From Sphingobium arseniciresistens (GTDB lineage Bacteria > Pseudomonadota > Alphaproteobacteria > Sphingomonadales > Sphingomonadaceae), in assembly GCA_029167225.1 (NCBI GenBank), contig JARFNK010000011.1, positions 124,001 through 188,000 on the forward strand: a stretch of DNA of 64,000 bases. The letters are read 5' to 3'. Under the pieces are notes generated by a model that worked only from the letters and a program-made list of their open reading frames with translations, was not told the origin of the DNA and ran no database searches. The stretch's first letter is position 1, and every line of letters begins with the position of its first letter. The position numbers were made by a program, and so were the translations under genes. Of the stretch, positions 55,756-64,000 are shown piece after piece.

Positions 55756-58700
55756 TCAGGCCAAGTTGTTCACGAAGGTCTGACCGTGGTCGTCCCCTTC
55801 ATGCTCCTCATTGTAGTGCTCGGGTTTCTCGATCACTTTCTGCCCGAACCGGGCATAGAGTGTCGGCAGCACGAACAGCGTAAGAAGCGTCGCCGAGATC
55901 AGACCGCCGATGACGACCGTCGCCAAAGGCTTTTGAACCTCTGCGCCGGCGCCTTCGCCCAGCGCCATCGGCACGAAGCCGAGGCTGGCGACTAGCGCGG
56001 TCATGATGACGGGTCGCAGACGCTGCATCGCGCCAACATGCGCGGCTTCCTCGCGGCTCATCCCTGATCGGATCAGATCTTGGATCGAGCTGACCATGAC
56101 GAGGCCGTTGAGGACCGCGATGCCCGAGAGGGCGATGAAGCCCACTGCCGCCGAGATCGAGAAGTCCATGCCCCGCAGGAACAGCAACAGGACGCCGCCC
56201 ACCAGCGCGAAAGGCACGCCGGTGAACACGATCGCGGCGTCGCGGACCGATCCCAACGCCCCGTAGAGGAGCAGCAGGATCAAAATGAAGCAAGCCGGAA
56301 TGACCAGCTTCAGCCGTTCGCTTGCCGATTGGAGGTTCTCGAACTGGCCGCCCCATTCGAGATAGGTGCCGGCAGGCAGCCGGAGTTGGCTGCCGATCGC
56401 CGCCTGCGCATCCGCCACGACGGATCCGACGTCGCGGCCACGCACGTTGGCTTGCACCACCACGCGCCGCTTGCCGTTCTCGCGGCTGATCTGGTTCGGA
56501 CCATCGACCACCTTGATCTCGGCGACGCTGGACAGCGGTACATAGCCGCCGCCTGCCACCGGCACCTGCACCTGTTGGAGCAGGCCGATGTCGGCACGCT
56601 GCGCCTCCGACAGGCGGATCACCACGGGGAAGCGACGGTCGCCCTCGAAGATCTGGCCCGATGTTCGCCCGCCGATCGTCGCAGTCACGGTGTCCTGCAC
56701 ATCCTGAGCCGTAACGCCCAACCGCGCCATCGCGTCGCGGTTGACGCGAATGTCGAGCATGGGAAGACCGGTCGTCTGCTCCACCTTCACGTCCGCTGCG
56801 CCTTGCGTTCTGCGCAGCACCGCCGCGATTTGCTCGGCCGTCCGGTTCATCTGGTTGAAGTCGTCCCCGAACACCTTCACCGCGATGTCGCCGCGCACGC
56901 CGGCGATCAGCTCGTTGAAGCGCATCTGGATGGGCTGGGTGATCTCGTAGGCATTTCCCGGAATCTTCGCGAGATTACCCTCGATCCGGCTGACCAGCTC
57001 CTCCTTGGGAAGCTCAGGATCCGGCCAATCCTTGCGCGGCTTCAGGATGACGAACATGTCGGTCGCGTTCGGCGGCATCGGGTCGGCCGCCAGCTCGGCG
57101 GTGCCCGTCTTGGAATAGACGAATTGCACCTCCGGCTGCTTCGACATCATCCGCTCGATCGGCACCTGCATCGCCTGGCTCTGCTGGACCGACGTTGCCG
57201 GAATGCGGAGCGACTGGATCAGCAAATCGCCTTCGTCGAGCTGCGGCAGGAACACCGAGCCGAGCGTAGTGAAAGCAAGCGCCGCCACCACAAGGCTTCC
57301 CACACCCGCACCGATCGTCAGCGTCGGGCGCTTCATGGCCCGGTCGAGACCGGGTTCGTAGCGCTTCTTCAGCCACGTGATGATGCGGCCGTCCTTCTCC
57401 TCGACCTTCTTCGACAGCCAGATCGCAATCATCGCCGGCACGAAGGTGAGAGAGAGGATGAAGGCGAAGGCGAGCGCGATGATGACGGTCAGCGCCATCG
57501 GTCCGAACGTTTTACCCTCCACGCCGGTCAGCGTGAGCAGCGGTACGTAGACGAGGATGATGATTGCCTGCCCGTACACAGAGGGACGGATCATCTCACG
57601 CGCAGCGGCTGCCACGGTCGCGAGCCGTTCCTTGACGCTGAGCAATCGGCCTTCATGATGCTGTTGCTCGGCAAGCCGGCGCAGCGCGTTTTCGACAATG
57701 ATGACGGCGCCGTCGACGATCAGACCGAAGTCCAAAGCCCCAAGGCTCATCAGATTGGCCGAGACCCCAGCGCGCAGCATACCAAAGCCTGTCAGCATCA
57801 TGGTGATCGGGATGACCAACGCCGCGATCAGGGCCGCACGGAAGTTGCCGAGCAGCAGGAAGAGCACGACGATGACCAGCACCGCGCCTTCGGACAGGTT
57901 TTTCGCGACCGTCTTGATCGTCGAATTGACCAGCTCGGTGCGGTTCAGCACCGGCTGAATTACGACGTCAGGAGGCAGCGAAGCGTTGATCGTCTTCAGT
58001 TTCTCAGCGACCGCGGTCGACACGATGCGGCTGTTCTCGCCGATCCGCATGATCGCCGTGCCGACGACGACTTCGGTACCGTTCTCCGATGCCGAACCCA
58101 TGCGGATCGCCTGACCCGTCTTCACAGTCGCAACTTGTTCGACCGTGATCGGCACGCCGTTACGTGTCGCGATCACGGTCCTGGCCAACTCGCTGGCATT
58201 GCGAACGAGCGCATCCGAGCGAACAGCCAGACCTTCGCCATTGCGATTGACGAAGCCACCGCCGACGCTGGTGTTATTGCGCTCCAGCGCATTTCCCAGG
58301 TCCGTCAGCGTGATGCCGAGCGAGGCCAGCTTCTGCACGTCGGGCACGAGGAGGAACTGCTTGGCGTAACCGCCAATCGAGTCGACACCGGCGAGGCCCG
58401 GTGTGGTCTTCAGAAGCGGCGTCACGATCCAGTCCTGCGCGGTGCGCAGGTAGGTCGCCTTGTCCTCTTCGGTCGTCAGTCGCTCGCCCTCTGGCGTGAT
58501 GTAGCTGCCATCGGGCTGTTGGCCCGGTTCACCGGGCTTGTGCTTGTCGTCCTCGCGATGATCGAGACGAACGGTGTACATGTACACCTCGCCCAGGCCT
58601 GTCGCGATCGGACCCATTTCAGGGTTCACGCCGTCGGGCAGATTCTCTTGCACGCCCCGCAGACGCTCGCCCACCTGCTGGCGGGCGAAATAGATGTCCG

Positions 58701-59001
58701 TCGCGTCCGAAAAGACCGCCGTGATCTGCGCGAAGCCGTTGCGGCTCAACGAGCGCGTATATTCCAGGCCGGGGGTGCCGGCGAGCGCGGTTTCGATTGG
58801 AAACGACACCTGCTTCTCGACCAGCTCGGGCGAGAGGGCAGGCGCGCGGACGTTGATCTGGACCTGATTGTTGGTGATGTCCGGCACCGCGTCGATCGGT
58901 AGCCGGTAGAGGGAAAAGGCGCCGATGGCGGCGACGATGACGGTGAGGAGCAGGACTAGCCAGCGCTTCTCGACCGCCCAGGTTACGATACGGGCGATCA
59001 T
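55756..59001 (-). CDS. czcA: Heavy-metal RND pump CzcA
   Basis: A 1081-residue inner-membrane proton-driven pump. It has the RND N-terminus (IVTWAVEKRWLVLLLTVIVAAIGAFSLYRLPIDAVPDITN), and helix IV holds LDFGLIVDGAVIIVENALRR, the DFG-x3-DGA-x3-EN motif of the HME1 group that exports Zn, Co and Cd, rather than the Cu/Ag (CusA) form. C-terminal HNEEHEGDDHG is His/Glu rich. It works with CzcB and CzcC encoded just upstream. Length is normal and no damage is seen. Confidence 0.92.
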   Translation of the reverse strand: MIARIVTWAVEKRWLVLLLTVIVAAIGAFSLYRLPIDAVPDITNNQVQINVRAPALSPELVEKQVSFPIETALAGTPGLEYTRSLSRNGFAQITAVFSDATDIYFARQQVGERLRGVQENLPDGVNPEMGPIATGLGEVYMYTVRLDHREDDKHKPGEPGQQPDGSYITPEGERLTTEEDKATYLRTAQDWIVTPLLKTTPGLAGVDSIGGYAKQFLLVPDVQKLASLGITLTDLGNALERNNTSVGGGFVNRNGEGLAVRSDALVRNASELARTVIATRNGVPITVEQVATVKTGQAIRMGSASENGTEVVVGTAIMRIGENSRIVSTAVAEKLKTINASLPPDVVIQPVLNRTELVNSTIKTVAKNLSEGAVLVIVVLFLLLGNFRAALIAALVIPITMMLTGFGMLRAGVSANLMSLGALDFGLIVDGAVIIVENALRRLAEQQHHEGRLLSVKERLATVAAAAREMIRPSVYGQAIIILVYVPLLTLTGVEGKTFGPMALTVIIALAFAFILSLTFVPAMIAIWLSKKVEEKDGRIITWLKKRYEPGLDRAMKRPTLTIGAGVGSLVVAALAFTTLGSVFLPQLDEGDLLIQSLRIPATSVQQSQAMQVPIERMMSKQPEVQFVYSKTGTAELAADPMPPNATDMFVILKPRKDWPDPELPKEELVSRIEGNLAKIPGNAYEITQPIQMRFNELIAGVRGDIAVKVFGDDFNQMNRTAEQIAAVLRRTQGAADVKVEQTTGLPMLDIRVNRDAMARLGVTAQDVQDTVTATIGGRTSGQIFEGDRRFPVVIRLSEAQRADIGLLQQVQVPVAGGGYVPLSSVAEIKVVDGPNQISRENGKRRVVVQANVRGRDVGSVVADAQAAIGSQLRLPAGTYLEWGGQFENLQSASERLKLVIPACFILILLLLYGALGSVRDAAIVFTGVPFALVGGVLLLFLRGMDFSISAAVGFIALSGIAVLNGLVMVSSIQDLIRSGMSREEAAHVGAMQRLRPVIMTALVASLGFVPMALGEGAGAEVQKPLATVVIGGLISATLLTLFVLPTLYARFGQKVIEKPEHYNEEHEGDDHGQTFVNNLA

Positions 59002-59004
59002 GGC

Positions 59005-60186
59005 TTAATCCTCGTGGCTCGCTTCGCCCTTGCCGATCTCGGCCTTGAGCGTGAAACTTCCGGTGGTGGCGATCTGTTCGTTGCCGGTCAGGCCCGACCG
59101 GACGATCACCGTGTCGCCCGACGCATCGCCGAGCTGGACCGGGGTCGCCTTGAAGCCGGTGGGCGTGCGCACGAACACGACCGACTTGCCCTCGAAACTC
59201 TGGACCGCCGTCGTCGGCACGCGGACCGCCCCGCTCCCGCCGCTGCCCGTGAGCTGCACGGCTGCCGTCACAGGCTCGCCGACCCGCCATTCGCCACCGC
59301 GATTGTCGAGGGTGGCGAGCGCAGGCACGAGCCGCGTCTGCGGATCAAGCGCCGGCGACACGAAGGTCACGCGGGCGGTCGCCTGACGGCCTGCCGCCTT
59401 CACCAGCACCGTATTGCCGGGACGCACCCGGCCCGCATCCTCGGGCTTGAGATTAAGCGCGATCGACACCTGGCTCAGGTTGGCGATGCGATAGAGTTCG
59501 GCATCCGCCGCGACCGTTTGTCCCAGCGTCACGGGGCGCGCAATGATCTGGCCCGAGATCGGCGCGGCAATGCCGAGCCGGTTGAGCCCGCCGCCGCCGA
59601 CACCCGCCGCCGAAACCATGCTCTGCGCCTGCGTCAGGGCGATCCGCGCCTCCGTCGCCGCTGTGCGGGCGGCGATCAGATCCTGTTCAGGGGAGACTCT
59701 CTGCGCGAACAGCCGCTGTTCGCGCGCGAGGTTCGAATTAGCGAGCTGAAGCCGCGCCCGCGCCGCCTCGACCTCGCCCTTGATCTGCGCCGCCTCGCGG
59801 CTTTCGATGACCGCAATGGTCTGGCCGCGTCCGACCGATTGGCCGAGGTTACGGGTGAGCGCGACCACGCGTCCCGCAATTGCGGCCGAGACGACCTGCG
59901 TTCCCTGTGGGTCGCCCTCGATGATCGCGGGCAGCTCGATCGTCCCGGCCCCGCCGATGATCGGCCGTCCGACCTGGACGCCCGCTGTGGCGATCTGGTC
60001 GGCACCCAATGTGACGACGCCTTCACCGGCATGACCGCCTTCAGCACCGCCCTTTTCCGTGCCCGCTGCCGTCTCATTGGCAGCTGCGCCTTCGGCAGTT
60101 GCCTCGTTTCCGCCATCCTTGCCGCCGCAGGCAGCCAAGAGCAGGGCGAGCGACGCCGCGCCCGCGAGATAAAAGCTCTTCATCAC
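59005..60186 (-). CDS. czcB: Periplasmic adaptor lipoprotein CzcB
   Basis: A 393-residue membrane fusion protein. Lipobox ALLLAACGG at about residue 20, then an acidic low-complexity part, then lipoyl-like GRVVALTRNLGQSVGRGQTIAVIES, a helical hairpin (about residues 130-190) and AAPISGQIIARPVTLGQTV. It links CzcA to the outer-membrane CzcC. It overlaps czcC by 4 nt and ends 3 nt before czcA. Confidence 0.88.
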   Translation of the reverse strand: MMKSFYLAGAASLALLLAACGGKDGGNEATAEGAAANETAAGTEKGGAEGGHAGEGVVTLGADQIATAGVQVGRPIIGGAGTIELPAIIEGDPQGTQVVSAAIAGRVVALTRNLGQSVGRGQTIAVIESREAAQIKGEVEAARARLQLANSNLAREQRLFAQRVSPEQDLIAARTAATEARIALTQAQSMVSAAGVGGGGLNRLGIAAPISGQIIARPVTLGQTVAADAELYRIANLSQVSIALNLKPEDAGRVRPGNTVLVKAAGRQATARVTFVSPALDPQTRLVPALATLDNRGGEWRVGEPVTAAVQLTGSGGSGAVRVPTTAVQSFEGKSVVFVRTPTGFKATPVQLGDASGDTVIVRSGLTGNEQIATTGSFTLKAEIGKGEASHED

Positions 60187-61460
60187 TGATTCCCCCCATT
60201 GGGCGCACGAGCGGTCAGTCGCTCCACTTGCGCGCGGGCATTCTGGTAATTGGCAAGCGCGTCGATCGCGGCGACCCGCGTTTCGGCGAGCGTGCGTTCA
60301 GCATCGAGCAATTCGAGCTGGCCGAACTTGCCCTCGCGATAGCCGATCCGCGCGATGCGGGCGGCCTCCTGTGCAGCCGCCAGCGCCGGCCCCGACGCCG
60401 CACGAGCCGTCGTTGCGGCATTGGCCGCCTGCGCCTGCGCGTCCGTGATCGCCTGTTCGATGTCGAGCGCGGTCACGCGGCGCTGCGCATCCGCCTGGGT
60501 CCGCTGCGCGGTCGCCTGCGCAATCGCGGCGCGACCATTGTTGAACACCGGGATCGGGATCGACACGCTGAACACCGCCGCCATGTCGTTGGTCGCTTCC
60601 AGGCGGCGGATCGACGGCCCGACGTTCAGGTCAGGCACGCGATTGGCGCGCGCGAGCCGCACGCCGGCTTCGGCAATGGAGAAATCCGCGTTGGCTGCCG
60701 CCAGCGCGAGTGTGCCGGTCGTGTTGACCGGTGCCAACGGCCCATAGACGTTCACATCGGGAAGGCGATCGAGCAGCGTGTCATCGAGCAGGCCGTCGAT
60801 CGGCCGTCCGATCCGACGCGCCAGATTGGCGCGGGCCGCCTCGGCCAAGCGAAGCTGCCGCTCCACATTGGCGTCGGCATTGATACGCGCGACATCCGCG
60901 CGCTGTTGCTCGAGTGGCGATGCCCGCCCTGCCTGCACGCGAACGCTCGCGGCCCGCAGCGCATCGCTGGCGATCCGGGCCTGATCGCGGGCTGTCATTA
61001 CCCGGCGATCGGCCGCGACCGCTTCGACATAGAGCTGCGTTACCTGAAGCCGGACATCCGCCGCGATGATCGCGGCCTGGATCTCGGCCCGGGACAATTG
61101 CGCATTGGCGACCGCGACGCGGGCGCCGCGCTTGCCGCCTAGCTCGATCGGGATCGCAAAGCCGACCGTGGTTTCCGCGCTGCGGACCCCCCGATACGGC
61201 CCGGAGCCGATGACATTCTCGACTTGGCCTTGAACCACCGGATTGGGCCGCAAGCCGGCGACTGTGCGACCTGCACGGGCCGCGTCGATTCCAGCTGTCG
61301 CCGCTTCCGCAGCAGGGGCCGAACCGCCCGCTGCACTGACCGCTTGGTCAAGCGTGTAGACCGGCGCATCCTGCGCAACAGGCGCGGACGGTCCGACCTG
61401 CGCCTGCGCCATCGTGGCGCAAGACGCTGCGGCCAGCATGGCCGCGAGGATACGATTCAT
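60183..61460 (-). CDS. czcC: Outer-membrane efflux protein CzcC
   Basis: A 425-residue TolC-like channel with signal peptide (MNRILAAMLAAASCATMAQA). OEP repeats: GLRPNPVVQGQVENVIGSGPY then VGFAIPIELGGKRGARVAVA, and PDLNVGPSIRRLEATNDM then VFSVSIPIPVFNNGRAAIAQ. The duplicated half-barrel and hairpin plan is complete. It completes the CzcCBA trans-envelope exporter for divalent metals. Confidence 0.9.
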   Translation of the reverse strand: MNRILAAMLAAASCATMAQAQVGPSAPVAQDAPVYTLDQAVSAAGGSAPAAEAATAGIDAARAGRTVAGLRPNPVVQGQVENVIGSGPYRGVRSAETTVGFAIPIELGGKRGARVAVANAQLSRAEIQAAIIAADVRLQVTQLYVEAVAADRRVMTARDQARIASDALRAASVRVQAGRASPLEQQRADVARINADANVERQLRLAEAARANLARRIGRPIDGLLDDTLLDRLPDVNVYGPLAPVNTTGTLALAAANADFSIAEAGVRLARANRVPDLNVGPSIRRLEATNDMAAVFSVSIPIPVFNNGRAAIAQATAQRTQADAQRRVTALDIEQAITDAQAQAANAATTARAASGPALAAAQEAARIARIGYREGKFGQLELLDAERTLAETRVAAIDALANYQNARAQVERLTARAPNGGNQ

Positions 61461-61520
61461 GAAAATAGGACTCCTGACGATGATCGACAGGGGCGCGCCA
61501 ACGCACGCCCAAATCGGACG

Positions 61521-61850
61521 TCAGGCTTGGGGGGGCCTCAAATGGACCATGCCGGTGCGGCCGTCGAGCGACGCAGAGGCGGAGATTGTCGGCTTGGGCA
61601 CTGTGAGGACGGGGGTATATTCCATCGTCGTGCGCGCAGGCACGCCGACGTCGTGTCCGTGACAATAATTGTGATGATGCGGGACATTCTTGTCCGAGTC
61701 CGATGGCACCTGATCGATGTCACCGGCGGTATGGACCGTGAACTCAACGCCCGCGATGCTTCCCCCCGCCAGATCGGCGGCATGGGCCATGCCGGAGAAG
61801 CTGGTCAGGACCAGCATCAGGCATGTCAGGAAAGGCAAAAAGGCTCGCAC
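61521..61850 (-). CDS. CzcI-like small exported protein
   Basis: A 109-residue protein with signal peptide (FLPFLTCLMLVLTSFSGMAHA). The mature part has a His-rich patch (HHHNYCHGHDVGVP) suited to metal binding. Such short genes often precede czcC in sphingomonads and other proteobacteria and are called czcI, a regulator or periplasmic metal binder of unclear role. It starts with GTG after GAGG. Confidence 0.65.
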   Translation of the reverse strand: MRAFLPFLTCLMLVLTSFSGMAHAADLAGGSIAGVEFTVHTAGDIDQVPSDSDKNVPHHHNYCHGHDVGVPARTTMEYTPVLTVPKPTISASASLDGRTGMVHLRPPQA

Positions 61851-61890
61851 TAGCTTGCCTCTATCACGGAAGGGTTTTCATGTCATTGCA

Positions 61891-63858
61891 CTAATTCGAA
61901 CCAAGGGTCACTGAGCCGGAACCCGAGCGGGATCGGTCGCGCCCGTTCCAGGCGAACCCGACCGCAATGGCGACCGCCATCAGGAGTTGCGCCAGCACCG
62001 ATTGCCAAGTGGGAAACACGCCGAGCATCGACAGCCGTGGCACGTCCGCGAGCGGTGCGATGTTGATAAGGCCGGCTTCCTGGAGCGCGGCGACGCCTTT
62101 ACCCGCCAGCACGACGGTCAGGACCGCCATGAGCCAGGAGCTATAGCGGAAGAACTGCGCGATCGGCAGCTTGCGACTGTAGCGAAGCATGGCCCAAGCG
62201 ATCAGGCTGAGCAGTCCAATCGCCGACCCGGCCCCCGCGAGAAGCATCCCGTTGTCACCTTGCGCCGAAAGCGCGGCATAGAACAGGATCGTCTCGAAGA
62301 CCTCGCGATAAACTACGACGAACGCCAGCCCGAACAGGAACCAGCCCGACCCGCCCGAGAGCGCCCGCGACATCTTCTCGCGAATATAGCGCTGCCACTG
62401 ATCGGCCTGCGCCTTGCCGTGCATCCAAATCCCGACCGAGAGCAGCACGACCGCGGCGAACAGCGAGCCAAACCCTTCCGTCAGCTCCCGGCTCGCACCG
62501 CTGATCCCGATCGCATAGGTGGCGACCGCCCAGGTGATCCCGCCCGCGATGATCGCGCTGACCCAGCCGCCATGCACGTACCGCAGCGCCTCGCCGCGCT
62601 CGGCTTTACGCAGGAACGCGATCATGGCGACAACGATGAGCAGGGCTTCGAGCCCTTCACGCAGCAGGATCGTGAACGCGCCCAGGAACGTGGACGCTTC
62701 GGTGGCGGCATCAGGCGCGAGCGCCGCTTCCGCATCGTCGAAAAGGCCGCCCAGTACTGCGACCTTCTCCGCGAGATCATCGGGCGACGCGCCCCGGTCG
62801 ATCGAGGCGCGGAACTCCCCCATCGCGCCCTCGATTCGACCCATCAGCGTCGCGTCGCGCGCGGTGAGTGTTGGCTCGATCGGCTCGAACCCATCGAGAT
62901 AGGCCGACAGCGCCAGCTCTTTCGCCATGCGCGCATCGCCGCGCCGCGCAGCCGCCACGCTTTCGGCGAGTTTGGCGCGGGCGACCGCGAGCGAGCCGGG
63001 AGCCTGTTGTATCACCTGTTCGGGATGACGACGCAGGAACGCGAGCACTGGGTCAGCCTTGGCGTCGCCGATCGCCGCGCCGAGCGCGGCCGGGGTGAGC
63101 GCGACCAGGGTTTTCAGGTCCGGAATGCGCCGGCGAAGGGTCGGGTCGGATTTCCAAAGCCGCTCGCCTTCGCGCGCCTGCGCATCCGTGAAGGCGAAGC
63201 TCCCAGCTCGGAATGCTAACGCCCAGCGCTGATCGTTGGGCAGATCGGCGAAGCTCTGCATCGCGGTCCCGTCGATGCCTTGCGTCACCACCTGATAGAG
63301 CGCGAACACGCTGCGCTGGCGCGCGCGCTCGGCATCGGTGAAAGCAATCGGGGGCGTAGCGAGCTTGGCGGCGTCAGGGCCACGGCCGTTGCCCGTCATC
63401 CCGTGGCAGGACGCGCAGGATTGTCGGAACAGTGCATCGCTGGAGACGAGGTTCGGAGCCTTATCGGGCGCGAGCGGCACCGGGTAGGCGCGCAACAGAT
63501 CGGCCGCGAGCCCGTGCGCCAATGTTGCCACCTGTTCAGTCGGTCCCTTTTCCGCGATCACCGCCTGGAGGTTGGCAGCCCGCTGGATGAGGGCTTGACG
63601 CTCCGGCTTCGCCGGCAGGCCCTGAAGCCGTGTCGAGACCGACGCGGCGAACTCCGTCATCTCGGCATATTCCGACGTGCTCTTGATCCGACCGTTGGCG
63701 ACCGCGCCGCCATAATCGACGGCCATATAGTCGAGCAGCCGCCATGCGGTTTGCACGTCGCCGGGTTCGGCGATTGCCGCAGCAGGGATCAGCAGCGCCG
63801 CGAGCGCGGAGAGCAGCCGCAACGAGAGCATTGCCCGGATCAACGCGAGCAGACGCAC
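61891..63858 (-). CDS. FTR1-family permease with N-terminal cytochrome c domain
   Basis: A 655-residue protein. Signal peptide, then a periplasmic part with haem motif CASCHGMTGNGRG (about residues 145-160) and helical spacer to about 370. A seven-helix FTR1 permease follows with the two iron-pathway motifs LREGLEALLIVV and YREVFETILFYA. FTR1 proteins take up Fe(III) after oxidation; the fused cytochrome may serve redox steps. In this operon it may also be used for other metals. The GTG start overlaps the stop of the CDF gene; MLSLRLL at 63831 is another choice. Confidence 0.87.
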   Translation of the reverse strand: MRLLALIRAMLSLRLLSALAALLIPAAAIAEPGDVQTAWRLLDYMAVDYGGAVANGRIKSTSEYAEMTEFAASVSTRLQGLPAKPERQALIQRAANLQAVIAEKGPTEQVATLAHGLAADLLRAYPVPLAPDKAPNLVSSDALFRQSCASCHGMTGNGRGPDAAKLATPPIAFTDAERARQRSVFALYQVVTQGIDGTAMQSFADLPNDQRWALAFRAGSFAFTDAQAREGERLWKSDPTLRRRIPDLKTLVALTPAALGAAIGDAKADPVLAFLRRHPEQVIQQAPGSLAVARAKLAESVAAARRGDARMAKELALSAYLDGFEPIEPTLTARDATLMGRIEGAMGEFRASIDRGASPDDLAEKVAVLGGLFDDAEAALAPDAATEASTFLGAFTILLREGLEALLIVVAMIAFLRKAERGEALRYVHGGWVSAIIAGGITWAVATYAIGISGASRELTEGFGSLFAAVVLLSVGIWMHGKAQADQWQRYIREKMSRALSGGSGWFLFGLAFVVVYREVFETILFYAALSAQGDNGMLLAGAGSAIGLLSLIAWAMLRYSRKLPIAQFFRYSSWLMAVLTVVLAGKGVAALQEAGLINIAPLADVPRLSMLGVFPTWQSVLAQLLMAVAIAVGFAWNGRDRSRSGSGSVTLGSN

Positions 63859-64000
63859 TACCGCTCTCCCAATTCGCGCCGAGCGCCAGTGACGATTTCA
63901 TAAGCGGAGTGGAGGAACAGGAGGGCGATGAGGCCGGCGACGGCGAGGTCCGGCCAGGCGCTTCCTGTCCACGCCACCAGACCGGCCGCGGCGATCACCG
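63858..64000 (-). CDS. CDF-type cation transporter, 3' end only
   Basis: The last 46 codons of a membrane protein: VIAAAGLVAWTGSAWPDLAV, a final helix ending LLFLHSAYEIVTGARRELGE. The TGSAWPDL-x-V pattern is typical of the last helices of CzcD/CDF-type transporters. Its stop overlaps the GTG of the FTR1 gene (TAGTG). The operon therefore continues beyond the window end. Confidence 0.65.
   Translation of the reverse strand, partial: VIAAAGLVAWTGSAWPDLAVAGLIALLFLHSAYEIVTGARRELGER

Noticed and set aside
56080-58902. A 940-codon open frame on the plus strand
   Set aside because: It is antisense to czcA, rich in Arg, His and Asp as expected of a shadow frame in high-GC coding DNA, and shows no domain.

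Overview
The window is high-GC DNA (roughly 60-65%) with an alphaproteobacterial, most likely sphingomonad (Sphingobium/Novosphingobium/Sphingopyxis-type), character. This rests on protein style and gene content: an N-type ATPase, a PHA/acetyl-phosphate cluster, czcCBA with a short czcI-like gene, and cueR-copA. It is an inference. No rRNA, tRNA or CRISPR array was seen. The window reads as a stress and energy island, then a transposon pile-up, then a heavy-metal island.

Layout. 1-2.5 kb: start of an N-type (second) F-ATPase operon, atpD-atpC-atpQ-atpR-atpB, minus strand, cut by the window edge. 2.7-11.6 kb: a loose set of small stress-type genes (phasin-like, BI-1, MgtC/DUF4010, a receiver-only response regulator with Glu at the phosphoacceptor site, a universal stress protein, a RibD-type reductase, a lipid kinase, a DUF2059 protein). 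Four decayed genes lie among them. 11.9-24.8 kb: one long minus-strand operon read phaB-phaA-lptB-phaC-maoC/pta-ackA-fabI-pldA-mlaE-mlaF-mlaD-pqiC plus a 49-aa ORF. From pta onward each gene overlaps the next by 1-4 nt. It joins carbon storage and acetyl-phosphate metabolism to outer-membrane phospholipid maintenance. 25.7-27.9 kb: a TetR regulator divergent from a second phaB and a phasin. 28-34.4 kb: a tripartite exporter operon (NodT-type outer-membrane lipoprotein, HlyD-like adaptor, RbbA-like ABC-ABC-TM protein, ABC-2 permease).

35-38.4 kb: copA-cueR facing a small DUF2933-type membrane protein. Between them lie two divergent promoters, each with the 19-bp spacer typical of MerR/CueR control. 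38.5-42.8 kb: an HdeD protein, a semialdehyde dehydrogenase, an alpha/beta hydrolase and an Old Yellow Enzyme reductase.

43.2-50.6 kb: a nested mobile-element scar. A glutathione S-transferase gene is cut by an IS630-family element. That element carries an in-frame stop, is split by an IS110-family (IS1111-like) element at a GT dinucleotide, and is truncated by a 4.3-kb Tn3-family transposon. The far end of the Tn3 element has replaced the 5' end of a c-type cytochrome gene, and an N-terminal HAD-phosphatase stub follows.

50.6-64 kb: a tightly coupled minus-strand heavy-metal operon (CDF end, FTR1-type permease with a cytochrome domain, czcI-like, czcC, czcB, czcA, SRPBCC protein, two MliC-like lipoproteins, ZIP, CDF, SPC-type P1B ATPase). 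The CzcA and SPC/HEGST motifs point to Zn/Co/Cd.
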